Both the position numbers and the translations under genes were made by a program. Below the pieces are notes generated by a model. It worked only from the letters and a program-made list of their open reading frames with translations, made no database searches and was not told the DNA's origin. Shown one piece after another: positions 10,341 through 22,250 of a stretch of 64,000 nucleotides of DNA. The stretch's first letter is position 1, and each line of letters starts with the position of its first letter. The stretch is from assembly GCA_027924585.1 (NCBI GenBank), contig BSBM01001138.1, forward strand, positions 9,534,001 to 9,598,000, written 5' to 3'. The DNA comes from Larix kaempferi. Lineage: Eukaryota; Streptophyta; Pinopsida; Pinales; Pinaceae.

Positions 10341-10357
10341 TGGCAACGACGCCAATT
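10341..10357 (-). promoter_or_regulatory. Primer binding site, tRNA-Asp type
   Basis: Read on the minus strand three bases after the 5' LTR: TGGCGTCGTTGCCATGG. It agrees at 14 of 17 positions with the complement of the 3' end of plant tRNA-Asp (TGGCGCCGTTGCCGGGG). This fixes the transcription direction of the element as minus and its 5' LTR as the right-hand one. Confidence 0.85.
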
Positions 10358-13300
10358 TGTTAACACCCAAATTGACCCCCAGGTCGTAAGGAAGGGTAAT
10401 TCAGGGTAACCACTAACCAATCTTTGGACTGATGTTACTGACCCAACACAGTCTCAGAGGGCTCTCTCAATAAACTAATGAAAAGATGGAAATAATCAAG
10501 GTCGTCAATCATGAAAAAGGACACCAGCATTCATTCCTTAAGATGTTCTATTTAAACATATGCAGAAGGTCAGATTTCTGTAAGACAATTTTTACTCTGG
10601 TAAACCATTGGTTGGAGAACAATAGGGATCTATATTGGGCAATGGAGTCGATTCAAGTATAACATAAACATTATCGTCAAATGCTTAGTAGATACATTCA
10701 CACAGAGGCAAGGTAGCAACCAACTAGTAGTCAAAGTGATTTAATTGGTGAAAAAGAAGAAAGATGAACAATTCATTGATATAAGGCATACACAGATGAA
10801 TCCTATACCAACTTTAGTAGAAATAATTTGTGAAATACTTGGTAAGAAATGAACAAGGCATAATCTCTATGAATCTCATTCAAATGCAACACTGAACCAA
10901 GTACGAAGGAATGTTAACAATATGGATTAACAAAGGAAAGAAACACATATCACGTAAGAAAAGAAAAAACAGACTACCAGACCAATTACACAAGAATCTC
11001 TGAAAAACACATGTAAGCTTCTGACAACTTTATTCAAGGAATATCTCAAAATAACAACAGTGGACAAAATATGTAGAGCTTCAAAAGTTCTCCCCCCTCT
11101 TTTTTCATTTGAAATTACATGGAACTTATAGTGTCCTGGAGCCTCATACTCGGCCCATTTGAAACAAAAATTAGTAACAAATTCAGTGACACCTCACCAC
11201 AGTTCAAATGTCACTATCATAAAACAGGAAACATAACAAGATAAGCTCAATCGCTTTCCTGTATTTGCCGGTATGTCGTTAAACAATATAAAAAAAATAT
11301 TAAAGTATATGTCCAATGGTGAAACTTCATTACATAACGGGAAACCCACTGCCATGTCCTGGAAAATCAAAATCTTAGATATATCCTAAGCTTTTCTATC
11401 AAAAAAAATAAATTGGTATTTAAAAATGCACAGTTCTGAGATTTAAGGGACAACATCTGCCAGCGGAGCATGATAGGTATATTTCATCTTCCCGTATTTC
11501 TCTACAGGTGCCCAAAGTTTAGATGTTGGGATGTCATAACTTGTCATCTCTTTCTCCAGGACTCTGATGTTAAGTTGATCAACCGAAGACATAGGTGGGA
11601 GCCCTTCTCCAATAGAAATCAATCTGTACAGCATATCGAAATCTTCGTCCAGTTTGTCTATTAGGATTTTTCCTGAAAGCGGCTGGCTCAGATGTTTGAA
11701 CTTGGAATGATTCATCCGTTTGCTGGTCATCAAATTTTTATGCTCACTTTGGGAAATCAACCTTTGCTTTTCATCCCAAAATGTCGGAAAACCCTTTTCT
11801 ACTAATCCTTCAAACTGTCCTTTGAATTCCGTCAGCTGTTCATCCATTTCACTGGCTTTGGCTTCCACAACTTCGACCAATGCATATTTCCCAAGGATTC
11901 GTTTTGCTGCTGCAATGGTCGTGACTCTGTCTTTGATGTTCAAATCTATGACGTCTTTATCTATCAAACTATTTAAAAATCTTATAGCATTATATGCAGT
12001 CTCTTTTGTCCTTTTGTGCAGTTTTTCCTTCATGGCAGTGCAACTCCTAAAGACGTCAGTGATTATCTTCTCCTTCGTTCTCATGAGATCTAGATAGGGC
12101 CTGAATCTCTCAGCCTCCTGGATAATTAAATCCCAAATCAAATGTTTGCACCCTTGCATAGCTTCTCTCCCTGTAATTTGCTGAGAAACTCTATTGTTGA
12201 TTACCACTAATTCCTTATATTTTTGTTGTAGCTCATTTGTCCCTTTTTCCTTTGCCTCATTTTCTTCTTTCAATCTTTGATTTTCCTCTTTTAGCTCTCG
12301 TATCTCACCATCCTTTAGGTTGATCTGGGACATAGCCTGCACAATGTTGTCTGTATTATCCTTCTCTTCATTCGAGCCTTCGCTTTCCTGTTGTGCACAT
12401 ATGTTCGACAAACTGCTTTTTAAATCTTCGATCTGACTCTTCAGACTCATCCTTTCTTTCTCCTAGCATCCTTCTTTCTCTACAAACCTTAGCAATTCGG
12501 CTTTATGATTGCTGATTTCCCTGTTTAAATCTTCCTTTTCTTGTATTAGCTTTGTCTCTTCGGGAGCTTGTATTAACTGGGTGTTGGGAATCTTCATTCT
12601 CTTCTGTAGGGTCTGGATCAAATTGTCTTTATCCTTTAACAGCTTATGGCTTGCTTTGCCTCTGCCATCATTTTCAATTAAGTCAAACTGTAGCTTTTTG
12701 ATATGCTGTTGAAGTGATTTATTCTCTGATCTTTCATGTTTTAACTAGGCATCCATCTTATTTACATTGACCTCCAAATTAGAAATCCTCAAGGCTGCTT
12801 CCACTAGATCGTCATATAGACCTTCTCCGATTTGCCTGTGAAATTGAATCCTATCTGGCAAAGGTATCTTCTTCTAGTCTATCTTTGCTTCCGTCATTTT
12901 GTCTTTATCAGATATCATCAGATTGAAAGTGTGAGTCTGGATATCTCTACTTGTTATGAAAGACATTCCTATTTTAGACAAATTCCTCACAGTGGGCATT
13001 AGTTCAGAAAGTTTCTGTGTAGAGGCCTGCTTATTTGTCCATGATACTTAAACATGTCTTCTTGGGATTTAAATCTGCCGTCCTCATTCCCTCCTATTGC
13101 CTCTTGGAATTGGTATTCATGGATTTGGATAACTGGGGCTGATGACCCTCCTTCCTGCTCATCCATATCACTTATCTGGACGGTTAACTCATCTGGTGTT
13201 TCCAATTTGAGTCTTTTATTTTCAATTTCTTCCTCTTCCTCTATTCCAATAATTTCCCGTGAATCTCTTTTCCCGCATACTTCCTGATTATTAAACAGCT

Positions 13301-15945
13301 GGTCTGTTTCCATAAGATCATCATCCGTGATTAGGGCTTGTATTTGTAAATCTATATCCTCAGCCTCTTCGGGCTCATACTGCAATAAATTTCACCTCTT
13401 CGGAAACCCTTCAGCTTCTTGGTGTTCCCACGCTTTCAGACCATTTTTCTTCTTTCTTTAACCTATGATATGCAAAGGATCATATGCAATCGCTATATCC
13501 TTTCTGAACCCCATATTTCTCAATAATCTTTCCACTTCATTGGCAGCTTCTTTAAACTTTACAATGAAAGGGTCGACTTGCCAAGGGAGCTTTATATCAG
13601 AGCTTTTCTTATATTGCCCAAATTGCTCTTCTTCTGCAATCAACCTCTGCCGGATGAACTCAAGGGAAAAAACTCTCAAGGTCAAAAATGCTGGCAAAAA
13701 GTATGGTTCATGTACAAAACCGTACACCCTTATTACTGTAGCATCCTTCAGCAAGAACCAGTCGCCAACGACTAGTTCATCCTTCAACTGCATTAGGGTC
13801 TGCATCTCTGGTAGTACTTTGGGTAGTTCTTCTTCAAACATAACTTTATGCATAGAAGATAGAATATAAATCATGTAATTGAAAGCATTGTCTTCCAAAT
13901 TCCCTGTAAAGAGTATCTGAGAGAACCTTAACTCTTCTGTACTGCTATGCAGAATCATTTTGGTCAAGTATGCCTGGAACCGAAAAAATCTGGTATTTTC
14001 AAAACAACTTAACTGTGCATGTATTTTTTCTGCCAAAAATTACTCGAACTTGAGGGATGGTACTGAATCACTTCCTGCCTCCGGGGAACTAACACTAATC
14101 CTGAATAACAGGCTTAGTTGTACTTCAGTTATCCATAAGTCTGAGTCTAAACCTAAAAATTGAGCTATCAAAGATAAAACCAACTGGGTGTTGTCATTAA
14201 AAAGGTTGATGTCCAGCGGGTAGGGAGTGTCCGCAATTTCTACATCGGGTTTTAAACAGGTATCTAGGAAAAGCCTTACGGATTTCGGGGGAAATTTGCC
14301 TGTATAGGGTAACGACTGATTCTTCAGAGGAACTTTCGGGGGCTAGGGTTGGGGACTCTGGTACGGCGAGGGTATTTCAGATGATGGCAGCGTCAATGCT
14401 ACAAACGATTTTGGACTTCTTGGCGTTCATTATCACTCATTGGGGTTTTGAGTAATTTAATGAACACCATGACACGAACTCTGGGAAAGACATTATTTGT
14501 TTTAAGCAGAAAAAGATGAAAAAGGACTGGTGGACTCTATGGACATCTAACCCCTGCTCGAGCAGAACTTTCAGCCTTCTTTTAACCTCTGGTATAGGGA
14601 GCCAAAGGTTTGGGTCAAACACATCACCGTTTTTGTCTTCTAGGGTTACTTTGGCCTTAGAACTAGTAGAGACCTGTTCATCTGCCATTCTATGATTATA
14701 AAACACACTACACGCTATAAACAAAGGAGTTTGGGACCCTACCTGTCACGGGAAGCTTGAGAGCGACCTTTCACCTGTCATCCTTTTCGGCTTCTGCACT
14801 TCCAGAAGCTTCCAACTCCGACAGGTCCAAGAAAGAAGTGTTTATTTTCCACATGCCGTGTTATATATATAAAACTTTTCTGAATAACTTCTGCTCACCT
14901 TCGCCAGCTGTCCCTCTTTTCCATCCGTTGATCTGCTGGGCGTTGTTTCCTGGCCGTTGATTTGATTCTTTATTTAACCCTTTTGATTTGACATCTCTTC
15001 TTCTCCACCGTAGGATCTTCTATGGACTTTAAATCTTAGCCATCCATCTTACTTAGCCACATATAAGGATACGGTGGTATCGCGACCCGACTTCCGGTTT
15101 TGGATTACCAATTAACCCCCCTCGCGAGGTGTTCAGGTGGTGACACCTGGCAGATGGTACATACTCTCGCAACCACCTTCTCTGCTTATTTGGGGTGCTC
15201 CTTTACCTCGCGATGATCGACGAGGAGCGTTGATCTTGACTTTAACATATCTACGGCTGGGAGCCCTCCAGGTGTCTAACTTTTAGTACTCTCGTAGGTG
15301 GAGCCTACTAGGTTACCAACCTTGTATCTTTTATATCCGCTAGCCGTAGATCTGACCCTTTTTGCTGAGAGCCGTTGATCTGCCCGGATCTTTCTGCTGA
15401 TGTGACAACATATCTTCTGCACCGTCAGATCTCCGACTTTGCAATCCGTGTCGTTGATCTTATACCTTATTTCTCTGCTGCGATGGTATCGCAAGCCCTC
15501 TGGTGGTTTTCACTTACCACCGAAACTCTCATGTGAGGTCTCCTCCGACTGCCACCTGTCCCGACGGTTTACCTCTTGCGACTGCTTTCTTGTGGTTCCT
15601 TTCGTGCAACTTCATCATGCGAGGGTGATTTGTGGGCTGTAGATTTCTTTCGCGCTTCGGATCAACGGTCGAAACCTATCCGAGCTTTATCTTCCACTTT
15701 ATTTCTTTTCGGACTATAGGTTATATGTATTTCTACCCATTTTTTCTTATTCGAGCTACCTCCTTAGGCTTAAAGTGTCCAAAACCTCCATCTTTCTCAT
15801 TGTTTCCTTTTTAATTGAGCTGCTTTCTTGGTTCTAGCAACCTGGACTTGAGTAGGGAGGGGTTTTGATCATCTTTTCACGGAGCCTATATGTGGGAAAT
15901 AGTCCTTCTCTTAGGATTTTGTGCAAAAATTTATAGGTGCCAACA
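10358..15945 (-). repeat. 5' LTR of the Ty3 element (5588 bp, with coding cargo)
   Basis: Starts TGTTAACACC and ends GGTGCCAACA. The end segments (about 10358-11120 and 14877-15945) match the other LTR. The 3.75-kb centre does not and contains a roughly 1080-codon decayed reading frame on the element's strand. It is 2.1 kb longer than the partner LTR. Confidence 0.88.
11443..14688 (-). pseudogene. Large decayed gene carried inside the 5' LTR, unrecognised
   Basis: Beginning at an ATG (MADEQVSTSSKAK), coding character can be followed for 3.2 kb on the minus strand, with frame changes near 14440 and near 13010-13050 and a handful of stops. Pieces in order: an N-terminal segment (VFDPNLWLPIPEVKRRLKVL); a roughly 190-residue globular part (14036-13458; e.g. 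VVGDWFLLKDATVIRVYGF); an acidic region with a run of Glu (13385-12999); and a C-terminal third (about 13030-11443) rich in heptad-like Leu/Lys/Glu, almost certainly coiled coil, ending HAPLADVVP and TAA. The last 335 codons (12450-11443) are fully open. I do not recognise the family. It lies within the LTR, upstream of gag and on the same strand. It could be a captured host gene or an element-specific protein. Confidence 0.6.
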
Positions 15946-15950
15946 CAGAG
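15946..15950. repeat. Target site duplication, right copy (CAGAG)
   Basis: Identical to 371-375 and directly after the LTR end CCAACA. Confidence 0.9.
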
Positions 15951-17540
15951 ATCGATCAACTTTTGACTTGACTGAAAAACATATGCAATTGTACAATGAA
16001 ACCTTTGTGGGGAAAGGTCATCTTTCTATCAATGTAAAGATGAACAAAATAAATAAGGACTGCCCAGGTTCAACGATGTATTCTGATCAGACTGTTCTCC
16101 CTTTTAGTAGAAATTGATAAATAAGAATCCAAGTACGAAACTACGTCAAGAGAAAAACACTTAGCTTACTGATTGTAAGTTTGCAGGGAAGTCTTAATGT
16201 GTTGGATACTTGATATCTTTCTTCTTTTAAAAAAAAAAAATAGGTCACATGAGAACAGTGCCAAAATCAAAAGATTTGATGAGTATGAAGAAACATCTCA
16301 AAATTCAAAGTCGCCTTTATGAAAGTTTAAATATATATATATATTCTTGCAAGTGATTAAAGCCATATACAATAATATAAATGTAAGTGCAATATAAAAA
16401 GAAACCTCAACGGCCAGAGCCAAACGAATTCAATGGTGAAAATGTATCTTTAAAAGAATTCAATGGTGAAAATGCACCTTTAAAATCTGATAAAGACTGG
16501 GAAGATTTTGTGATGTTATCATACATGCAGACAACCGAAATAAATTACACCAATCTATTTCCATGAAAGTGAAAATTTTTGCAGAACGAAAATACTAGTG
16601 TTTTTAAAGAGGCCTTTTAATGGGGCTTACGGAGAGAGGAGAGAAAGAAAAGCCCAGCAAGGCAGGAAATGAAAAGTGAAAGCAGAGTCCTCTTGCTAGA
16701 AGCAATTACGATCGACAAATCCACCGCAACCACAGAAATCCTTCTTTTAAAAAACACTAAAATAGTCTCATCCAGTTGTAGCAAATAAAAACGCACTAAA
16801 ACTTGGCTTCTTGCTCAGCCTTTGATCCCACCTGGCAGCCAAATGATGCTCAGATTCTCTTCATTTCCAAATATGTTGAGGCAAATGCAAATCCTGGTAG
16901 AGCACTTCGCAAAAAAATGGCATCAATTCGGGGAATAAGAAAAAATGATCGATATACGACAAACATTCCACGCTTCATACAGAGGAGTCCCGCAATCCCA
17001 TTTGGAGACATTAACAACATTGGGTGGATCGCTTTTGATTTCCATCCGTTTCCCTTTGGTTTCCCTTGCTTCATTCAAAATTAAAATTAAAATTAAAATT
17101 AAAATTGGAGCGAGGAATGCATTGAAAATTCAAATTCAAATTTCCCTCCCATACTCATCTCTAAGCAAGGCTGCAACCTATTCTCGAGGACCTGACGACC
17201 AGTCTACATCAAATTACAACATTAAAGCCATTGCAAAGCCGGAGAGTAGTTGTCGGAAAGTGCCGTCGAAAAGTAGTCCCCGTTGGTCGCAGAGTAACCA
17301 TGTAGATATGCAATGGATGGCCATACCTTATGGGATAAAGAGTCGTGCGTCTCTGACAGTGGACAGAGACGTCTTAAAGGCTCTGCAGCTCCTCCATTAG
17401 CTCTCGCCTTAAGATTACTGCCTTATGACTTCTCTCGCATTCATTGGAATATGATGGTGTCAAGATTCCACTTAAAGTGTTTTGATATCATCAAGTCTTA
17501 AATTTAATTAATAACAATATCAATAATAAGAGTCACTAGG
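15951..17540. other. Non-coding stretch with short tandem repeats
   Basis: There is no convincing gene. It holds a 30-bp direct duplication at about 16426-16485 (unit beginning GAATTCAATGGTGAAAATG) and a run of about five AAAATT units at 17077-17107. Open stretches at 16803-17500 on either strand show no family resemblance. Confidence 0.5.
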
Positions 17541-17575
17541 TGGTAACGTCCTCGACATTGCACTTGCTTTGATTA

Positions 17576-17697
17576 TGATTTGTAATGGCTAGGAGTTTTA
17601 TTAAACAATTTGTTATTAATATTTAGTATTTGTTTTGGTTGGTGATTTGCAATAGCTAGGAGTTTTATTAATCAATTTGCTATTAACATCTAGTATA
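17576..17697. repeat. Tandem duplication, about 67 bp unit
   Basis: Two diverged copies beginning TGATTTGTAATGGCTAGGAG and TGATTTGCAATAGCTAGGAG, each ending near a TTAGTAT/CTAGTAT motif. AT-rich, non-coding. Confidence 0.65.
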
Positions 17698-17699
17698 AA

Positions 17700-20210
17700 A
17701 ATTTAGTATATTAAAACACTCTTCAACTATTTTATTCAACTATTTTATGGAGAAGCATCATTCTCCACTTACATAATCTTATCTTTATATGATAAAGCAG
17801 CAAAAATCTAAAAAACTTGTTTCACAATACAATCTTTAACTCTCAACTCTCAAAAGGTTAAGAAAGTTTAGTAAAATTTATGATTGAATGTTATGCTATA
17901 ACATGTAGTTGAAATATACACAAACCAAAAAAACAATAACCATAAAATTATTTAATAAAATATTTTACCTTTCCATAATCCCAAAATTTCATGGACAAAA
18001 TAGTGGGAAAGATCATGGATTCATTATCATTTTACGGCTTCAACCGCACCTTCAACCCCCTCCTTGGGAAATTTCCTCCGACAGACCTTCGATGAAAATG
18101 AAAGCTTGCATTCCACCACTACATGCCTGTATTTGATTAAAACTTAACCTATGTAATTTTTAAATTAATTTAAAAAAATCGCCTCATAACCATTACTCTA
18201 GTGGTAATGTTTCCATGCATTGCAATTTAACTACCTATTCAACTATCGATTCCATTGCCTGCAAAGATTGGAAACTCATTAATATTTAGTTTTATTCATC
18301 ATATCAATTCTACTGAACAAAAAAATCCCAAAAATAAACAATAAAATCCAATAAATTCAACCATTAGAAGTAGAAAGGCATTGATACAAGTAAAACTATT
18401 TAATCAATCTTGTTTTCTGGATTTTCCAGAGACAACTCTAACGAATTGCAGGGAGGAGGATACGCGTCTAATGCAAGAAACTCCCATGCAAATTTTAACG
18501 CCATGAGGTAAAATTAAACTGAAAATACAAGAGTTTATTCATTTACGAAGAAGAGGTCATTGATGTGCCATCAAGCTAGATTCTCAAGCTCAGAAAAAGT
18601 TCATAATGTTACCACTACAATAACGACAAACGAAGTAAATATAATATAAATATAACATGTATTCTTATTCATTAATTTTTTAGGATTCCTGCCGTCTCAA
18701 ATTCAACGTCCCAACCATCTAAACTAAATATCATTATAATTTTGGCAGTTAACATTCTTCATAGAAGCAGAAAGCAGGGAAGAGGTAAGCATACTTTCGC
18801 AGTAGCTTGTAGGATGACGCCGAATAAAGCACAACAAAATAGAAAGCTCACCCGCAGACAAAGTGACGAATTACACCTTCTCGCCGCTCGTTCGCATTCA
18901 TAACTGCAGCATTGACCCACCAATGACGGCAGACAAGACCCTGCTCCATGCAGAAGATGCAGAAGTAAATGCAAGAAAACCCCATTTTCCAATAAATGAC
19001 AACTGCATTTACCAAGGAAGATATGGCCGTCACTTCCAAGTTCCGGGGAACAGTTCCTTCGTAACATAATCTGCAAACCCTTTTGGAAAATGCTCAGAAG
19101 AAAATAATTGTTGGGATGTGCTACCGTTGAACTTCATTAGAGTTTAGCGTTGGGATTTTTGCCCCTGAATTCGGGCTTGCTTTTGAAGCTTATGTTCGCG
19201 AGGTCCAGTGTTCGAATTACTGCTGTGCTGCTTTATCTTAAATAAAATTTGCATTGAAAATAGTTTATAAATAACTCTGATTTGAACAACAATCATGTAT
19301 GCAAATATATTCCAGGGAAGAAGGCAAGGGAAAACATTTGAACTTGCTTCAATATTCATCACTTTCAAACAGTATACCACTTATTCCTCATAACGATTGC
19401 ATTTTTTAACATGGGAAAATGAAAGGAAATGAATGAATCTCCCACTAGTAACGTTCATCCCCGGCATTGTCTATGCAAACTCGACATGAAAAATTAGTGC
19501 GCGCTTCAGAATGGCAAGAATGACTGGAAGAGACTAGCTCGATTGGAGTTTTCGCACGTAGGTGGAAAATCACTCTGCAAAAGAATGAATGCATATCCTT
19601 CATTATCAAAAGGAATCGATCAACAAGATAGGCACCCGAAAGAGAAGGAGCGGTGATTACGGACCTGTTGAGCAACTCAAGACTGATACGAAGGTTCTGT
19701 TTTAATAGACTAATTCATAAGTCACTACAGTCACTACAATTTGCTTCTCGACTAGTTGTATTAAGCAAGAGGGTAAAAGAATTTTAAAACTAATTTATCA
19801 TTTAATTCAAGAGTCATAATTTACAAATAGTTTTTCTCTTCAGAGACCAGTTAGTAAGTGGCATAACCAAATAGCATCCCTTTTCTACGCTAATCGTACT
19901 TTAACCAAACAAAACTTGTATTTCCATATAAAGAGAATGTTGATTGCCATGTCTCGAACTTGAGATGATGCGATAAAAAAAATATGACTTAATCCTAACA
20001 GAACATTCAAAACCGGTGACGCGTGAAATAATTTAAGAGAAAAAGCATGTATTCAAAATTATTTCTGTCAGTCACGCTTAGAATCCAGGGAACTAAAACC
20101 TACAACAACTAGTCTGTGGTTTCCCCTTAAATAATATTAATTAACTTGACGCGTAACCAACACCGAGGTGGACAGCTAGCACAATTCGCTGGATCTCCGG
20201 TTTATGAAAA
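17700..20210. other. Non-coding stretch, nothing firmly identifiable
   Basis: AT-rich with scattered short open stretches. One at 19076-18759 (minus) is Cys- and aromatic-rich in two overlapping frames but matches nothing I know. No RNA gene is seen. Confidence 0.4.
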
Positions 20211-20211
20211 A

Positions 20212-20268
20212 ACATTAGAAGACGGCGAGGATGGTAAGAACATTAGAAGACGGCGAGGATGGTAAGAA
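20212..20268. repeat. 28-bp tandem duplication beside the L28-like exon
   Basis: A 28-base unit starting AACATTAGAAGACGGCGAGG occurs twice head to tail without a mismatch, so the duplication is recent. Confidence 0.8.
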
Positions 20269-20284
20269 CATAAATGCAAACATT

Positions 20285-20431
20285 ACCTGGAAACTTTAAT
20301 GTGTGCAAGTCGTACATATTGTTGGGCTCTCGGCTAAAAATAACCCTAGCGCTGTTGTTTCCATTCTGCTTCACAACGGAACAGTTCTTCTTCATGATCT
20401 CCCATAATAGATGCGCTGGTACAGTTGTCAT
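20285..20431 (-). pseudogene. Ribosomal protein L28 (eL28)-like first exon
   Basis: From an ATG at 20431 the minus strand reads MTTVPAHLLWEIMKKN..., then KQNG, then VIFSREPNNMYDLHTLKFPG. This is the N-terminal third of eukaryotic large-subunit protein L28 (family pattern VP..L.WE.VK.N, SKE.NNL.N.HS.K.SG). It ends at a good donor (CCAG/GTAATG) at the point where the homology stops, consistent with a real exon edge. I cannot find the following exons in the 1.5 kb downstream, and one or two residues of the KNN-FLVK motif are missing. It may be an orphan exon of a truncated copy, or the intron may be very long. L28 is a structural protein of the cytosolic 60S subunit. Confidence 0.65.
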
Positions 20432-20724
20432 AGTATCTACAAACTACACAAAGGTTAACACCCCATCTATACCACTTCACTAACGGGGATAAGATCGTAA
20501 CTATTCGAGCATGAAACACAATGAATTGAACATTTTTCGGATGAACATAGCATAACAGTGGTCTCAATGACATCGCCTGCTCCCAGTCTCATCAACCCCT
20601 TTGTTCTTACATGCCTCCTTCGATGCAGTTCACATGTAGTGGGAAGCACTCCATGACAGTCTCATGCATTACATCACTCAATGAGAGGACAGAGGACGTC
20701 AGGACATAGGGTTAACGCGTAAGA

Positions 20725-20945
20725 TTCTGGAATTTTTAAATTTTAAATTATTTTAATTTATGACAATTAAAATCCCTCCTGCAGGGATTTATGTCTTATC
20801 CTATGCATCCTTCACCAATTAAAAAAGTTAAATTTCAATTTTCAGAAAATAAAATACATATTTTTCATTTTCAAGAAAATTAGATCATTAAGTATTTTTC
20901 TGAAAACATTATTAAATATTATGAAAACAACATCAATAAAAGTTG
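20725..20945. repeat. Dispersed AT-rich repeat, copy 1 (5' part)
   Basis: Shares, with small gaps, the order of motifs found at about 30645-30850: TTTTTAAATTTTAAATTATTTTAATT, AAAATCCCTCCTGCAGGGATT, TTTTCATTTTCAAGAAAAT and AAGTATTTTTCT. Its last part resumes after a 1.2-kb insertion at about 22190-22245. This is probably a non-autonomous element family. Confidence 0.6.
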
Positions 20946-20952
20946 TGCCAAG

Positions 20953-22184
20953 TGTCATGTCCCCTCCCATGGATCCAACTCAAGGAAGGGAACATGACTA
21001 AAATTCTGGGACTTTTACAAAAACTGACAGCCCCATTCATCAAATTCATACAAATAAAAACACATGTGTGCATATGCATACTTAGAATAAACACAACGAA
21101 AGAAAACATTATCCACACACATCCATCATACATTCAACATCTTAATAACAACCATCAAATGAGACACATCTAGCATGTAATTTCCAGTAGAATTATAACA
21201 GGCATCAAATTAAAACATTTTATAATCAAAACACATAGAGAGAATACTTATCTTGATGTAATGTTGTCTCGAGCAACCAGCTATGCAACTACAACGATCC
21301 ACCCAACCATAGGCCAACTGTGCTCATCAATCTCTCACCATAGTTTTCATCCCCGAGCTAGGCACGATTTCTACAAGGAATGGAAACACTCAAGCTCAAG
21401 CCCAAACTCAAACCCCAATATTCTCTCCCACACACAACAAGCACATATGTTGGGCATAGCAATACGTTTTCAACTATGGGATGAACAAAATAAAATGTCT
21501 ATGGATTTCCCCAAATTGTGGCACCCAAAACGAGTTGTGAGAGGGAAAAATCGAGTCCAACAATAGGGAGCAAAACCAATTTTTCCCATAGGTATATAGG
21601 TGTTTAAATTGCAAAAATGACCTCCCAAGACCCTCAAATCGGATTCCTCTTCTTCCCCGCTGTTCTATATCACAAAAACACCCTTCTCCCAGCTGAGAAT
21701 GAAGGAAACACAGGGAAAAACGTGGAAGAGGAATCCAAAATGGTGGCTTTCCCATACATGAAAATGGGATAGCCATACCTCTCCATTTCCCCAAATAATA
21801 ATTACTTCAACCAATTCTTCGAATAAATGAATGATTGGGTACAAAAGTCAATATGAGTAGTTGATGGTTCATGGGTTCTCTCATTGACACTTAGCTTGAC
21901 TTTATTGGTTCAATGGTTTGAATATTTCCCTCCCTATTCCTTGTAAAAATCATGCCCCCATACTCTTGTTGCATTGCATAGCTAGTTGTGGGTATTTTTA
22001 TTAAAATGCATAATTACATGATATTTATGGTTTCTATTGTGCCTGGCTAGCACAAAAACCTTATGCATAAATTCTATAACTAAATCGATGGTGGGGCCGT
22101 GGCCTTGAGCTCCTCACCACGCTTTTATAACAATATTATATCATTTACATTTTAATGCGATGGGGTCAAAATTGAGATATTACA
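20953..22184. mobile_element. Probable solo LTR (1232 bp)
   Basis: Starts TGTCATGTCCCC and ends GAGATATTACA, typical plant Ty3 LTR ends (TGTCA...TTACA). It exactly separates the two halves of a repeat that is uninterrupted at 30645-30935. The flanking pentamers are CCAAG and CCATA, only 3 of 5 alike, so a target duplication is not proven. No internal region or second LTR is seen, so it is either a solo LTR or an old LTR. Confidence 0.5.
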
Positions 22185-22189
22185 CCATA

Positions 22190-22250
22190 AAAAAGGCTTG
22201 ACTTTCTAACGAAAAGTATAGCTCTGCCTTGGTAGGGACTAATAAAAAAC
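22190..22250. repeat. Dispersed repeat, copy 1 (3' part)
   Basis: Contains GGCTTGACTTTCTAACGAAAAGTATAG followed by CTTGGTAGGGACTAATAA, which matches 30890-30935 (GTCAAATCTTTTTTACTTTCCAACGGAAAGTATA, CTTGGCAGGAACTAATAA). Confidence 0.55.

Larger units (their letters stand above)
376..15945 (-). mobile_element. Complete Ty3/gypsy LTR retrotransposon with oversized, non-matching LTRs
   Basis: The element is 15,570 bp and coded on the minus strand. Its outer ends are TGTTAACACC and GGTGCCAACA, imperfect inverted repeats of each other, flanked by CAGAG on both sides. In transcription order it has a 5' LTR (10358-15945), a tRNA-Asp-like primer site, gag, protease, an extra RNase H, RT with its own degenerate RNase H, integrase, and a 3' LTR (376-3879). 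Absence of a CCHC knuckle in gag and the added RNase H fit the non-chromoviral Tat/Athila side of plant Ty3. Coding from about 10076 to 4197 keeps one reading frame but contains several premature stops, so this copy should be unable to move by itself. The two LTRs differ in their central segments, which is abnormal. Confidence 0.93.

Noticed and set aside
376-15945. Two separate interleaved or nested elements, since two repeat pairs alternate (376/10358 and 2815/14877)
   Set aside because: Interleaving cannot arise by nesting. Matching termini and the single CAGAG duplication show that each pair is one end of the same LTR.
16803-17501. ORFs on both strands near the AAAATT run
   Set aside because: No domain and low-complexity content; likely chance.
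18759-19076. Cys-rich minus-strand ORF of 105 codons
   Set aside because: Two overlapping frames look equally plausible and neither resembles a known family; tested as a second exon of the L28-like gene without success.
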